Source of the DNA: Paramesorhizobium endophyticum
Lineage (GTDB): Bacteria; Pseudomonadota; Alphaproteobacteria; Rhizobiales; Rhizobiaceae
DNA length: 64,000 nt
Direction of reading: 5' to 3'
NCBI RefSeq assembly: GCF_014640615.1
Contig: NZ_BMHH01000002.1
Location: 329,599 to 393,598, forward strand
Part shown: one piece after another, positions 1 through 8,009 of the stretch
Layout: each line of letters starts with the position of its first letter
How positions within the stretch are numbered: position 1 is the first letter of the stretch
Position numbers and translations under genes: made by a program
The notes under the pieces: generated by a model
Database searches by the model: none
Told to the model about the DNA's origin: nothing
Seen by the model: only the letters and a program-made list of their open reading frames with translations

Positions 1-71
1 GTGGTCAATGGAAGCGTAGCTCTCTCATTTTGAAGTTCATCGCGCTATCCGGTCAGAACCCACGACTGATA

Positions 72-89
72 AGTAAGTGTTTACTTACT
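72..89. promoter_or_regulatory. inverted repeat, candidate TetR-family operator
   Basis: A perfect inverted repeat, AGTAAGT then four bases then ACTTACT. Its form resembles operators of AcrR/BepR-type TetR repressors. The gene it would serve lies beyond the left edge, so the target is unknown. Confidence 0.4.
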
Positions 90-166
90 GGGAACGCGTT
101 ACGTCGCACCTGCGCAAAAGTCAACCGAAATGGCTCAATTCATAAGCTTTCACTGTATCTTTGTGT

Positions 167-940
167 TCAATAAAGAAACTGCTCGGTTAAAATCCGCTCG
201 TTCCAGGAATGGTTCTCGTCGAACAGGATGGTGGCCGTCTTGTCCCGGGCCTCCTGAATGGTGACCGAGATGACGGACTTTACCTCCGTATGGTCAGCCA
301 CGGCATTGACCGGCCGTTTTTCCTCTTCGAGAATATCGAAGCGCACCGTCACATCTTTCGGCAGCAACGCGCCGCGCCAGCGGCGAGGGCGGAAGGGACT
401 CACCGGGGTGAGGGCGAGCAGCGGCGAATCAAGCGGAAGGATCGGCCCCTGCGCCGAAAGATTATAGGCGGTGGAGCCTGAAGGCGTCGCCACCAGCACG
501 CCGTCGCAGATCAGTTCCTCAAGCCGCGTCTTGTCGTCGATGCTGACCTTGATCTTCGCCGCCTGATAGGACTGCCGCAGCAGCGACACCTCGTTGATTG
601 CCAGCGCGGTGACGATTTCTCCGCTTTTTGTCTCCGCTCGCATGGTCAGCGGCCTTATGGTCTCGGCATGGGCTGCCTCGATGCGCTCGCGCAGTCCATC
701 TTCGTGATAGGCGTTCATGAGAAAGCCGACGGAGCCGCGATTCATCCCGTAGATCGGCTTTTGCAGATCCATGAAATCATGCAGCGTCTGGAGCATGAGG
801 CCGTCGCCGCCCAGTGCCACGATCACATCGGCATTTTCTGGCTTTTCCTGGCCGTAGAGCACCGCCAACCGCTTGGCGGCCTCGACCGATTCTCGCGAGT
901 CCGAGGAAATGAACGAAAAGGCGTTGATTTTCCGGTTCAT
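167..940 (-). CDS. nadK: NAD kinase
   Basis: Phosphorylates NAD to NADP in the cytoplasm. The 257-residue length is normal for the alphaproteobacterial enzyme. The diagnostic GGDG motif is at residues 44-47, the NE pair that contacts substrate is at about 116-117, and the conserved [15 protein letters not shown] segment is near 145-159. The ATG start at 940 gives the usual N-terminus. Monocistronic, with tRNA-Thr upstream on the same strand. It is intact and marks conserved chromosome. Confidence 0.95.
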   Translation of the reverse strand: MNRKINAFSFISSDSRESVEAAKRLAVLYGQEKPENADVIVALGGDGLMLQTLHDFMDLQKPIYGMNRGSVGFLMNAYHEDGLRERIEAAHAETIRPLTMRAETKSGEIVTALAINEVSLLRQSYQAAKIKVSIDDKTRLEELICDGVLVATPSGSTAYNLSAQGPILPLDSPLLALTPVSPFRPRRWRGALLPKDVTVRFDILEEEKRPVNAVADHTEVKSVISVTIQEARDKTATILFDENHSWNERILTEQFLY

Positions 941-1007
941 GGTTTCCCCGTCGGGTTGGCGGATCGTATCGTGGGAATAGTGTAGGGGAATTCGGCGCGG
1001 AGTGGAA

Positions 1008-1083
<76 letters not shown>

Positions 1084-1243
1084 GCTGATACCGAGTTAGC
1101 ATAATCGAGCGAAGTGTAAAATGGAAATTCTCGGGTAAGACGCATGATGCGGTCTGCCGGACGGCATTCAATCGCGGAACCAAGATAGGGCTGCCCCGTT
1201 CTGATGTACCGGGGGTGCAAAGGAACGAACAGGAGAGGTAGCC

Positions 1244-1546
1244 ATGAAAATCTCAGTTGCACTATCCGCCGCATTGCTCGGCGCCGGCATGATCGCGGGG
1301 GCCGGCTCGGCTTCCGCCCAGGATGCCATCATCACCGAAGTGCCGCCGCCGGTGCGCGAATATGTCATCGCCCATCCCGTCGAGCCCGTCGTCATCGAAG
1401 AGCAGATAAGCCCAGGCTATGTCATCCCCGAGACGGTCGAAGTTCGACCAGTCCCCGACTCGCCGGGATATGGCTATATCTATGTGAACGGCGAGCCGGT
1501 CATCGTCCAGTTGGAAAGCCGCAGGGTCGTTTATCTCCAGGACTGA
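1244..1546 (+). CDS. DUF1236 domain periplasmic protein
   Basis: A 100-residue protein with a clear Sec signal peptide (residues 1-25, cut after ASAQ). The mature part is one DUF1236-type module: YVIAHPVEPV, then GYVIPETVEVRPVPDSPGYGY and a C-terminal RRVVYL. DUF1236 proteins are common in Rhizobiales and have no established function. A GGAGAGG ribosome site sits eight bases before the ATG. It stands alone between the tRNA and a convergent transporter gene. Confidence 0.8.
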   Translation: MKISVALSAALLGAGMIAGAGSASAQDAIITEVPPPVREYVIAHPVEPVVIEEQISPGYVIPETVEVRPVPDSPGYGYIYVNGEPVIVQLESRRVVYLQD

Positions 1547-1586
1547 CCGCCTGAATATCATCCTCCCAAATGCAGCCGTACCTGCT

Positions 1587-2936
1587 TCAATGAGGCGGTG
1601 CGGCTGCGTTGGCACGTTGCGCTTTCCGGCGAACGGAGCCAAGGGCGCCGACAAGTACGATGGCGAGGGTGACGATGACGATCTGGTAGATTGCGGGCAT
1701 CATGGGGCTGCCGGTCTTCGCTATAAGCCATGTTACCGTTGCAGGGGCGAGGCCGCCGAAAAGCAGCACTGATAAATTGTAGGACAGCCCGACGCCGGTG
1801 GAGCGGACGCTTACCGGAAAGAGTGCCGCCAGAAGGCCGGGATGGCATCCGATGATCGCCCCCAGAAGCACGCTCGCGATGAATTCGGCGATGAGGAGAT
1901 GCCACAGATCCGGCGAGGCGACGATGAAGGAATAAAGCGGCCAGGCGAGCAGCGCATAAAGGCCCGCGCCCCAGAAGAAAACCTTGAAAGCACCGATCCG
2001 GTCGCCGAGCCAGCCGGCCAGCGGATAGACGCAAATGCCGACGATGCCGGAGAGGGAAAGCGCCACGAAAGCGTCCGTCCGGGTGAGATGCAGTTCGCGC
2101 ACCGCATAGACGCTGAGATAGCTGTGCCAGAGATAGCTGACGGAGGTGCCCGCGGCGACGAGGCCCATGCCGCAGAGGATGGCGGGCATTTGCTCGGGCA
2201 GGTGCTGGAGGGAGGCTTTATGCTTTTGCTTGCGCTGCGCCGTAAATTCAGGCGTCTCGGCAATACGCCAGCGCAGGTAAAGCCCGACCGGGCCGATAAT
2301 CGCACCCGCATAAAAGGGGATTCTCCATCCCCATTCCGTGAGTTGATCGGGAGCGAGGCTTCTTTCCAGCCCGAAGGCGAAGACCGAGGCGGCGAGGATT
2401 CCCACTCCTTGGGCGCACATTTGCAGGCTGCCATAGAACATGCGCCGTCCCGGCGGGGCATGTTCCACCAGGAAAACGGCCGAGCCGGCAAATTCCCCTC
2501 CCACCGAAAGGCCCTGCAGGATGCGGGCGACAACGACGAGAAGCGGCGCGGCAACCCCGATGCTTTCATAGGAAGGGGTGAGCGCGAGGATGAGGCTGCC
2601 CACGGCCATGATCACCATCATCGCGGAGAGGGAAGCCTTGCGCCCGGCGCGGTCGGCATAGAGGCCGAAAACAATGCCGCCCAGCGGCCGCACGACAAAT
2701 CCCACCGCGAAGACGAGAAAGGCCAGGATCAGCGAAGTGCTGGGCGCCGTTTCAGGGAAGAAAACGCTTGCGATCAACTGGGCGAACAGGCCGTAGCTCA
2801 GGAAATCGAACCATTCGAGCCCGTTTCCCAGGACGGAGGCTATCACCGTCCGAGTCGCCGGCAGCTGCGTCACGGCGCTCGCTGCCCTCTCACCCGTCCC
2901 CGGTGTTTGCGCCCCCCGACCAAAATCGTCAGGCAT
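1587..2936 (-). CDS. MFS transporter, metabolite:H+ symporter type
   Basis: A 449-residue integral membrane protein with about twelve hydrophobic segments. The N-terminal region (GNGLEWFDFLSYGLFAQ), the loop YADRAGRKASL and the RILQGLSVGGEFAGSAVFLVEHAP segment are typical of the MHS branch (ProP, citrate and alpha-ketoglutarate permeases), which carry small organic solutes with protons across the inner membrane. The substrate cannot be read from sequence. It is convergent with the DUF1236 gene, and the next gene upstream is an ABC ATPase on the same strand. Confidence 0.85.
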   Translation of the reverse strand: MPDDFGRGAQTPGTGERAASAVTQLPATRTVIASVLGNGLEWFDFLSYGLFAQLIASVFFPETAPSTSLILAFLVFAVGFVVRPLGGIVFGLYADRAGRKASLSAMMVIMAVGSLILALTPSYESIGVAAPLLVVVARILQGLSVGGEFAGSAVFLVEHAPPGRRMFYGSLQMCAQGVGILAASVFAFGLERSLAPDQLTEWGWRIPFYAGAIIGPVGLYLRWRIAETPEFTAQRKQKHKASLQHLPEQMPAILCGMGLVAAGTSVSYLWHSYLSVYAVRELHLTRTDAFVALSLSGIVGICVYPLAGWLGDRIGAFKVFFWGAGLYALLAWPLYSFIVASPDLWHLLIAEFIASVLLGAIIGCHPGLLAALFPVSVRSTGVGLSYNLSVLLFGGLAPATVTWLIAKTGSPMMPAIYQIVIVTLAIVLVGALGSVRRKAQRANAAAPPH

Positions 2937-2991
2937 AACGAGCCATTATCACAACTATTGCGGGGAGTTGCAACCCCGAAACAGTTCCCGG

Positions 2992-3828
2992 CTATCTGAC
3001 GAAGCTGACCGGGAGCCCCGAAACCGGGTGGGGAATCACATCCATGGGAATGCCGTAGATGCGCTGGAGCTCTTCGGGAACCATGATCTCCTGCGGCTTT
3101 CCGCGCGCGATGAGCTTGCCGGAATGAAGCGCCACCAGCTCGTCGCAGAAGCGCGCGGCCATGTTGATATCATGCAGCACGACTACCACGCCGATGCCCT
3201 TCGCCTTGCTCAGGCGATGCACGAGCGAGAGCACTTCCATCTGGTGCGCCACATCGAGCGCCGAAATCGGCTCGTCGAGAAGCAGGCATTGCGCATCCTG
3301 CGCCACCAGCATGGCGAGCCAGACACGCTGGCGCTCGCCGCCGGAGAGCGTATCCACCAGCCGGTCGGCGAAGGGCGCGATATCGGTAAGCTCGATCGCC
3401 TCGTCCACCTTCTCGCGGTCGATCTTGCTGAAACGCCCGAGCGCGCCATGCCAGGGATAGCGGCCAAGCGCCACCAGTTCCTTCACCAGCATTCCCGAGG
3501 CGGGCGGCGTCTGCTGCGGCAGATAGGCCACCTTGCGCGCAAACGATCTGTCGCCCCATGCCGCCAGCGCCGTTCCCTCGAAGCGCACTTCGCCGCCGGT
3601 CGGCTCCTGCTGGCGGGCGAGAAGCTTGATGAGAGTGGATTTCCCCGAGCCGTTATGGCCGATGAGCCCAATGACGCGCCGCGCCGGCAGTGTGAGGGTC
3701 AGCGGATGGAGAAGCTGCCGTTCCGGAACGGAGAAGGACACCGCATCCAGATCATAGAGCACATCCGAAGCGATGCCCGCCGATTGCCGGGCCATTTCCG
3801 TCGTGGATCGGGGATTGAGAAAGCTCAT
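2992..3828 (-). CDS. ABC transporter ATP-binding protein, iron-siderophore/heme type
   Basis: About 278 residues from the ATG at 3828; an in-frame upstream ATG at 3897 would add 23 residues with no family likeness. Walker A is GHNGSGKST at about 57-65, the signature is LSGGERQR, Walker B is CLLLDEP with the D-loop ISALD, and the switch histidine is in VVVLHDIN. The order and spacing match FhuC/FepC/HmuV ATPases. No permease or binding-protein gene is adjacent, so it must work with partners elsewhere or be an orphan. Confidence 0.85.
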   Translation of the reverse strand: MSFLNPRSTTEMARQSAGIASDVLYDLDAVSFSVPERQLLHPLTLTLPARRVIGLIGHNGSGKSTLIKLLARQQEPTGGEVRFEGTALAAWGDRSFARKVAYLPQQTPPASGMLVKELVALGRYPWHGALGRFSKIDREKVDEAIELTDIAPFADRLVDTLSGGERQRVWLAMLVAQDAQCLLLDEPISALDVAHQMEVLSLVHRLSKAKGIGVVVVLHDINMAARFCDELVALHSGKLIARGKPQEIMVPEELQRIYGIPMDVIPHPVSGLPVSFVR

Positions 3829-3954
3829 GCTCGGCTCGTTTGCTGGTGAATTGTTAAGGATAGGGCAGGGGTTCGTTAACACATCCGGGAACTTCATGTT
3901 AAGATGATTTGTTGGAGGATATCAGGAGGGGCAGGCGGATAGAGGGAGAACCTG

Positions 3955-4104
3955 ATGGTAATCCGGCTGGCTTGCATATGCCTGTTGTTTGCAGCTTTTG
4001 CCCTGGGTTTCGCCGCGGTAGTGAGCCGCGACAGCGAGAAATTCATTTCGCTCACTTCCGTCAATCGCTGCGTGTTCGGGGCTGCGTGCAGTCCGCCGGA
4101 TTAG
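3955..4104 (+). CDS. small single-pass membrane protein (49 aa)
   Basis: An ATG preceded by AGGGAG at good spacing opens a 49-codon frame. Residues 4-23 form a hydrophobic helix (VIRLACICLLFAAFALGF), followed by a polar tail with two cysteines, ending ACSPPD. A strong hairpin terminator follows about 30 bases after the stop. The start, helix and terminator together support a real gene. I do not recognise the family. It is divergent from the ABC ATPase gene and convergent with padR. Confidence 0.6.
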   Translation: MVIRLACICLLFAAFALGFAAVVSRDSEKFISLTSVNRCVFGAACSPPD

Positions 4105-4132
4105 TCGGGCTTTTTCCCTTGGCTTATTCATG

Positions 4133-4176
4133 AAAACGTCGCGGCACAGCGCCTCTCTCTGTCCCGCGACGTTTTT
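4133..4176. terminator. bidirectional intrinsic terminator
   Basis: The arms AAAACGTCGCGG and CCGCGACGTTTT enclose about 20 bases. T-runs occur on the plus-strand side and A-runs on the other, so it can serve both the 49-residue ORF on the left and padR on the right. Confidence 0.8.
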
Positions 4177-4200
4177 TGTTTAGCGCTTTCAAAGCACTCC

Positions 4201-4839
4201 TCACCCCAGGTCGATCTCATCCGGGTCTTTCGGCAGCGCTTTGATCTCTTCCGCGGCCTTTTGCAAGATTGCAGCGATCCGGGCTTGTGTCTCCGCGCTC
4301 GCGTCGAGCCGTCCGGCTAGCGCCGCCTTGAGGGCGCGGCGGCCTTCATTCACTTCCGGAGCAACATCGGGAATGTTGCGATCCCGCTCGCGTCCCCCTT
4401 CATCGCCTTCGAACCATTGCCGGGCACGGGCCATGCGCTCGCCGATCAGGCGGATGCGCTCGAGCGCCGCGTCCACGATCTTGCGGTTCTCCTTGAGATG
4501 AAGACGGCCTTCCTCGGTGATCGAATAAACCTTCTTGTTGCCATCGGGATTGGCGACGGCATGGCCGGTCTCTTCCAGATAGGTGAGGGTCGGATAGATC
4601 ACGCCTGGGCTCGGGCTGTAGCAGCCGCTCGAATGCTCTTCGAGCGCCTTGATGACCTCATAGCCATGGCGCGGCGCCTTTTCGATTAGGGCCAGCACGA
4701 CGAGGCGCAATTCGCCATCCCCGACGAAACGCCCGAAGCCGCCGCCAAAGCCGCGTTCGAAAGCGCCTGAAAAATGCTTGGCGAAACGCCGGGCAGCAAA
4801 AAAGCGCGGGTCGCGATGGAAATCATGAGCATGATGCAT
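4201..4839 (-). CDS. PadR family transcriptional regulator
   Basis: About 212 residues from the ATG at 4839, which has a GGAGG site upstream. The N-terminus is His/Phe/Gly-rich (HHAHDFHRDPRFF, then GGGFGRF), as in the metal- or redox-type PadR branch. The winged helix follows: ELRLVVLALIEKAPRHGYEVIKALEE, SPGVIYPTLTYLEETG and KVYSITEEG. The C-terminal half is helical and charged and should give dimerisation. Two palindromic sites overlap its own promoter, suggesting autorepression. No other target is adjacent. Confidence 0.88.
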   Translation of the reverse strand: MHHAHDFHRDPRFFAARRFAKHFSGAFERGFGGGFGRFVGDGELRLVVLALIEKAPRHGYEVIKALEEHSSGCYSPSPGVIYPTLTYLEETGHAVANPDGNKKVYSITEEGRLHLKENRKIVDAALERIRLIGERMARARQWFEGDEGGRERDRNIPDVAPEVNEGRRALKAALAGRLDASAETQARIAAILQKAAEEIKALPKDPDEIDLG

Positions 4840-4865
4840 GAGAAACCTCCATGAGTTATAGCTAC

Positions 4866-4913
4866 AGATATATCTTATGACTCTTCGTGATTGTCCGGTC
4901 AAGATATATCTTA
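4866..4913. promoter_or_regulatory. paired operators of the PadR regulator
   Basis: Two copies of the palindrome AGATATATCTTA (4866-4877 and 4902-4913, the second with one more A in front) have centres 36 bp apart, directly upstream of padR. PadR proteins typically bind AT-rich palindromes and repress their own genes. Confidence 0.6.
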
Positions 4914-4988
4914 CGTGCTATCGGGGAGGGGTGAGTAGAGGAACAGCCGCTAGAGCCATTCATATTTTGATGGAATCAGCGCCAAGCG

Positions 4989-5043
4989 CCCTCGTGGTTC
5001 GAGGCGAATTCCGCTGCGCTCCATTCGCACCTCACCATGAGGG
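4989..5043. repeat. REP-like palindromic element, copy 1
   Basis: An imperfect inverted repeat: CCCTCGTGGTTCGAGGCG at one end and CGCACCTCACCATGAGGG at the other, with a GC-rich middle. Palindromes of this style are scattered through Rhizobiales intergenic regions. Confidence 0.55.
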
Positions 5044-5098
5044 CTACTGAAGCGCCGCTTTCTTCATCTCTAACTAAAGGCTGTTGGAAGCGCCGACG

Positions 5099-5159
5099 CC
5101 CCTTCACCCTCATCCTGAGGTGCTCGCGTAGCGAGCCTCGAAGGGCGAGGGTGAAGGGG
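5099..5159. repeat. REP-like palindromic element, copy 2
   Basis: The outer arms CCCCTTCACCCTC and GAGGGTGAAGGGG are exact complements. An inner hairpin GCTCGC-GTA-GCGAGC is flanked by CCTGAGG and CCTCGAAGG. This is a common Rhizobiales intergenic palindrome. The rest of 4914-5289 holds no gene that I can see. Confidence 0.65.
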
Positions 5160-5232
5160 ATCACCGTAGCAACGGTTTCCATCCAATCGTGAAACGCTTA
5201 AAAGGGATTGCAAAGGGAAAGTGGGACAGCCA

Positions 5233-5278
5233 CCCTTATTCCCTTATTCCCTTATTCCCTTATTCCCTTATTCCCTTA
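5233..5278. repeat. 8-bp tandem repeat, about 5.75 copies
   Basis: Exact head-to-tail copies of CCCTTATT. It lies just beyond the radC stop codon on radC's downstream side. Such arrays change copy number by slippage and may vary between strains. Confidence 0.9.
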
Positions 5279-5289
5279 CCGCTTGCGGC

Positions 5290-5455
5290 TCACAGCAAAT
5301 CCAGCCCCTTGAAGCTCGCGTGGCCGTTCTTGCCGATGATGATATGGTCATGAACCGTGATGTTGAGCGCCTTGGCGATGTCGACGATGGTCTTGGTCAT
5401 GGCGATATCGGCGCGGGAGGGGGTAGGGTCGCCGGAGGGGTGATTGTGGATCAAC
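5290..5455 (-). pseudogene. radC: radC, 3' fragment only (truncated)
   Basis: The minus strand encodes about 54 C-terminal residues of a RadC/JAB-domain protein: [15 protein letters not shown], then TVHDHIIIG and FKGLDLL before the stop. The HxHPSGDxxPSxxD motif is the metal-binding signature of the family. Upstream of this motif RadC likeness stops abruptly near 5455 and an in-frame TAA follows about 40 bases further. The other roughly 170 residues of a normal RadC are not in the window, so the gene was cut by an insertion or rearrangement. Confidence 0.85.
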
Positions 5456-5632
5456 ACAGACAAAGAAATAATTCTTTCTTTATCAGTAGGTTATGCGAGG
5501 TCACGAATGGAGTGGGGTATGGGTTTGGTGTCTGGAACAAATGACGTTCTGTGACCATCACGCCGTATTCCGCCTGATCCTTCCTGCTTCCAGAAACGCA
5601 TGCAGGATCACGAGTTCCAGTGGCAACCACGG

Positions 5633-5854
5633 TTACGGGAGAATGCAGATCGCGAAAGTGCCTCTCTGGAAGCACTGTTCGGGCCCGTTCGCTGCAACAC
5701 GCTTTGCCAGCGCCGGGTATAGAACCGCTTTGCCGATATGGATGAACGGTGGGATGAACCTCTTAGATCGCCAATTGCGCAGCGTGCCCTCGCTGATCTG
5801 ATTGCGATAGCGTTCAATGACTTCATCCAGCGTCAGGTAAACAGCAACAGACAT
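5633..5854 (-). CDS. AlpA/excisionase-like winged HTH protein, copy A
   Basis: 73 residues from the ATG at 5854, with GGGAGA upstream. The core YLTLDEVIERYRNQISEGTL, NWRSKRF, FIHIGKAVLYP is a MerR-type winged helix of the HTH_17 kind found in excisionases and AlpA-like prophage regulators. Copy B at 8842-9057 shares the same pattern. Such proteins usually control or direct excision of a mobile element. A perfect inverted repeat lies about 20 bases upstream of the start and is a likely binding site. No integrase is nearby. Confidence 0.7.
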   Translation of the reverse strand: MSVAVYLTLDEVIERYRNQISEGTLRNWRSKRFIPPFIHIGKAVLYPALAKRVAANGPEQCFQRGTFAICILP

Positions 5855-5875
5855 AAATTCTCCCAGGCTTCCGTG

Positions 5876-5900
5876 ATAGTGCAACAGGTTGTTGCACTAT
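5876..5900. promoter_or_regulatory. inverted repeat upstream of HTH copy A
   Basis: ATAGTGCAACA, three bases, then TGTTGCACTAT: 11-bp perfect arms. It lies 22-46 bases upstream of the AlpA-like start, a plausible operator or recombination-directionality site. Confidence 0.55.
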
Positions 5901-6016
5901 GGCGGGCAATCATACGAGGCGATGCCTTTAGAGGATTCTGCGGGCGCGTGGGGCTCGGCCCGCGCTCGCATTGGCCCTCCGAGGAGGCAGACAGGGAGAG
6001 CATCGAAGGAAACGCT

Positions 6017-7010
6017 GTGGCACGGGTTTTTACGCGCGAAGAATTTTACGAACTCGTCTGGTCCAAGCCGTTGACGCATTTGGCAAAGGAGTTCGCGATC
6101 TCCGATGTCGCGCTTCACCCCCGTCATTGAGCGGACGCTCGCCGCGCTCAGAAAGGCGAAGCCATCCGATATCGGTATCGTCGCTGCTGACAGGCCTGGG
6201 CTCATCAAGTGCGAGGTGGCGTCATCATCGATCGACCGTCTTGCCGTCGCCTTACCGCGGATTGTCCGGGCAGCATCACTCCAGGGCTTCGATCTCGTCG
6301 CAGGCGAGGGCTTCGCGAAATTCAAATCCGAAACTGAGACCGTCGGCTTCGCGATCACAGAATCGATCAGGCGGGAGAAGCACGTACTAACCGATGCTGA
6401 GTTGGCGAAGGAGGAGGCTTGGAAACGAAAGAGGGATCGCGCAGCGAGGCGAAACTCCTGGGACGATGTTTTCTTCGGCATGCCTCGTTTTCCGGAATGG
6501 GACCACCATCCGACCGGCCAACTCTCCTTTGAATTCGAGCAGGTGTATGTTTTTCGGGGCTCTGCGCCGCGCCGGAGCTTCCGCGACGCCAAGGTCCAGC
6601 GACTGGAGAATATGGCTAGTGATATCGCTGTTGGCCTTGCGGTGCTTGCTGCAGCGAAAACTGAAGATCGGCTCAGGCGAGAAGCAGAGCAGCGAAGGAT
6701 CGAGGAAGAGCGTCGTCGCCGCGAATTGGCAGCGCGTATCAAACATGTTGAGGACCGCCGTACCGCCGGACTGGCGGCGGTTCTCTCCGAACTCGATGAA
6801 CTGGATCGGCTTCGTCGTCTCCTCGCCATGCTCGTCAACGAGGTTCCTGCCGAGCCGAGCCCCAGATTGTCGGCCTTTCTGGCTTGGACCAGAGAGCACT
6901 TGGCGCAGCGCGAGGCTCGCCAGTCCCCACAGGCCATCGAGGATCGCTTCGAGGCGGAGCGCCTATTTGGTGACGATGACGATCACGGCTTCGCGCCCTC
7001 GCGGTGGTAG
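6017..7010 (+). pseudogene. HTH-plus-coiled-coil hypothetical protein with an internal deletion
   Basis: A GTG at 6017 with AAGGAAA upstream starts VARVFTREEFYELVWSKPLT and continues to SDVALH, the N-terminal helix-turn-helix of a hypothetical-protein family I recognise from Proteobacteria. In intact members this is followed by a KxCRK segment and a PPLGWWAK-like segment. Here the frame stops at 6130 and another frame (6105-7010, 301 codons) carries the rest, with a long Arg/Glu-rich coiled coil (LRREAEQRRIEEERRRREL) and an acidic tail. The missing middle and the frame change indicate a deletion. The second frame could still be expressed from its own ATG at 6105. Confidence 0.6.
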
Positions 7011-7218
7011 GCTGGCGAGATTGAGGAAGTCTGGATACGTTATTGAAGTGCTCTCGGCGCTTTTGCGCAAGAGGAAAGAATGAGGGCTACGCAGCCATAG
7101 CAACAGATTTTATTGTAATCCACTGGGTTCCCTAATGGTAGGGTCTTCCCATCGATGAGGGTGCATTCAATAACCCAAATTTACAGCAGGGCTTCCGTTT
7201 AACGTAAATGACGATTGG

Positions 7219-7841
7219 CTAATAATAACAAACTGGGTGTCTGCCGCCAGGCCTGCTATAGGCGCTCCTACCGCCGCATCGTCGGCCATTGCGAAATCGC
7301 AGGTGCCGACATAAGGCGATCTCGCCGGTTGGCCAGCGGTGCGGGCCGGGATCGCTCTTGGTCCTGTCCGTGGGGGCGGAGATTTCGGCGCTGTCTTTTG
7401 TTGGGGGGGGGGCGGAGTCTCCGACAGAAACGCCTCGAAAACCCAACCTATGCGGTTTTGATAGGATACACCGAATCAGCCTGTGCGGTGGTTTAGCACC
7501 TGAACGGTCTGGCCAGCATCGATCTTTCTAAGGATCGAAGAGGATGTTGTTGGTTCTGAGCGCATATTGACTCGTTTTGACACAAATAGGTGCTTGCCGA
7601 GGTGCGGGTGCTGATTGACCACGGGAGGTCGCGCATCGAACTGCCTTGGCGATGGGGCACGCATGAAGGTTACCGTAGCGGCTGTTGGCGACGGTTGCGG
7701 TGCGGGCGCTGATGTCGATGGCCCCGCTGCCACTTTGGCATGCTCAGGTGGAGGCAAGATGCTGGGCTCGTCGTCACCAAAGATTTCGCCAGTGAGCCCA
7801 AGCGCCAGGGCTCCGATGATTAAGTTCTTCGATTTTCCCAC
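7219..7841 (-). pseudogene. SH3-domain protein broken by a stop and a frameshift
   Basis: The GTG start at 7841 follows GGGGGAG. A short hydrophobic N-terminus and a Pro/Ala-rich linker lead to a bacterial SH3 domain, VNMRSEPTTSSSILRKIDAG. Where Trp is expected (HRTG-W-FGVSYQNRIGWVF) the codon is TGA at about 7476. The same frame continues the SH3 fold to a run of ten C, after which the C-terminus is read only in another frame: RCGGRSAYSRPGG and a final CYY, a cysteine-containing tail I associate with such proteins. One extra C would restore the frame. Two lesions make this a pseudogene unless one is a sequence error. Confidence 0.65.
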
Positions 7842-7916
7842 GGTTTGCTCCCCCAAGCGAGTTGTAGTGAACCAAAACTGGGTTGCGGAGTCGAGGGTGT
7901 GATAGGGGGGCTCAGG

Positions 7917-8009
7917 CTATCCATCCAACCACGTCTGCACCAACATGAGGAGCGAGATCAAAAGCAGCGCGGCGGAGATAATCGCCTCAATGTGATACCA
8001 AATTTCCAT
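7917..8009 (-). CDS. 30-residue membrane peptide
   Basis: The ATG at 8009 directly follows the TAA of the 95-residue gene (TAAATG), so translation is probably coupled. The peptide is MEIWYHIE, a hydrophobic helix (AIISAALLLISLLMLV) and a short polar end. Size and position resemble small membrane partners on mobile elements, but no function can be assigned. Confidence 0.45.
   Translation of the reverse strand: MEIWYHIEAIISAALLLISLLMLVQTWLDG

Noticed and set aside
1842..2999. Long plus-strand open frame (385 codons) opposite the MFS transporter
   Set aside because: It is the antisense of a clear membrane protein, with Arg/Glu/Gly-rich non-family sequence; a shadow caused by GC-rich codon bias.
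5233..5278. Short regular repeats that might suggest a CRISPR array
   Set aside because: The 8-bp units are contiguous without spacers and no cas genes occur in the window; it is a simple tandem repeat.
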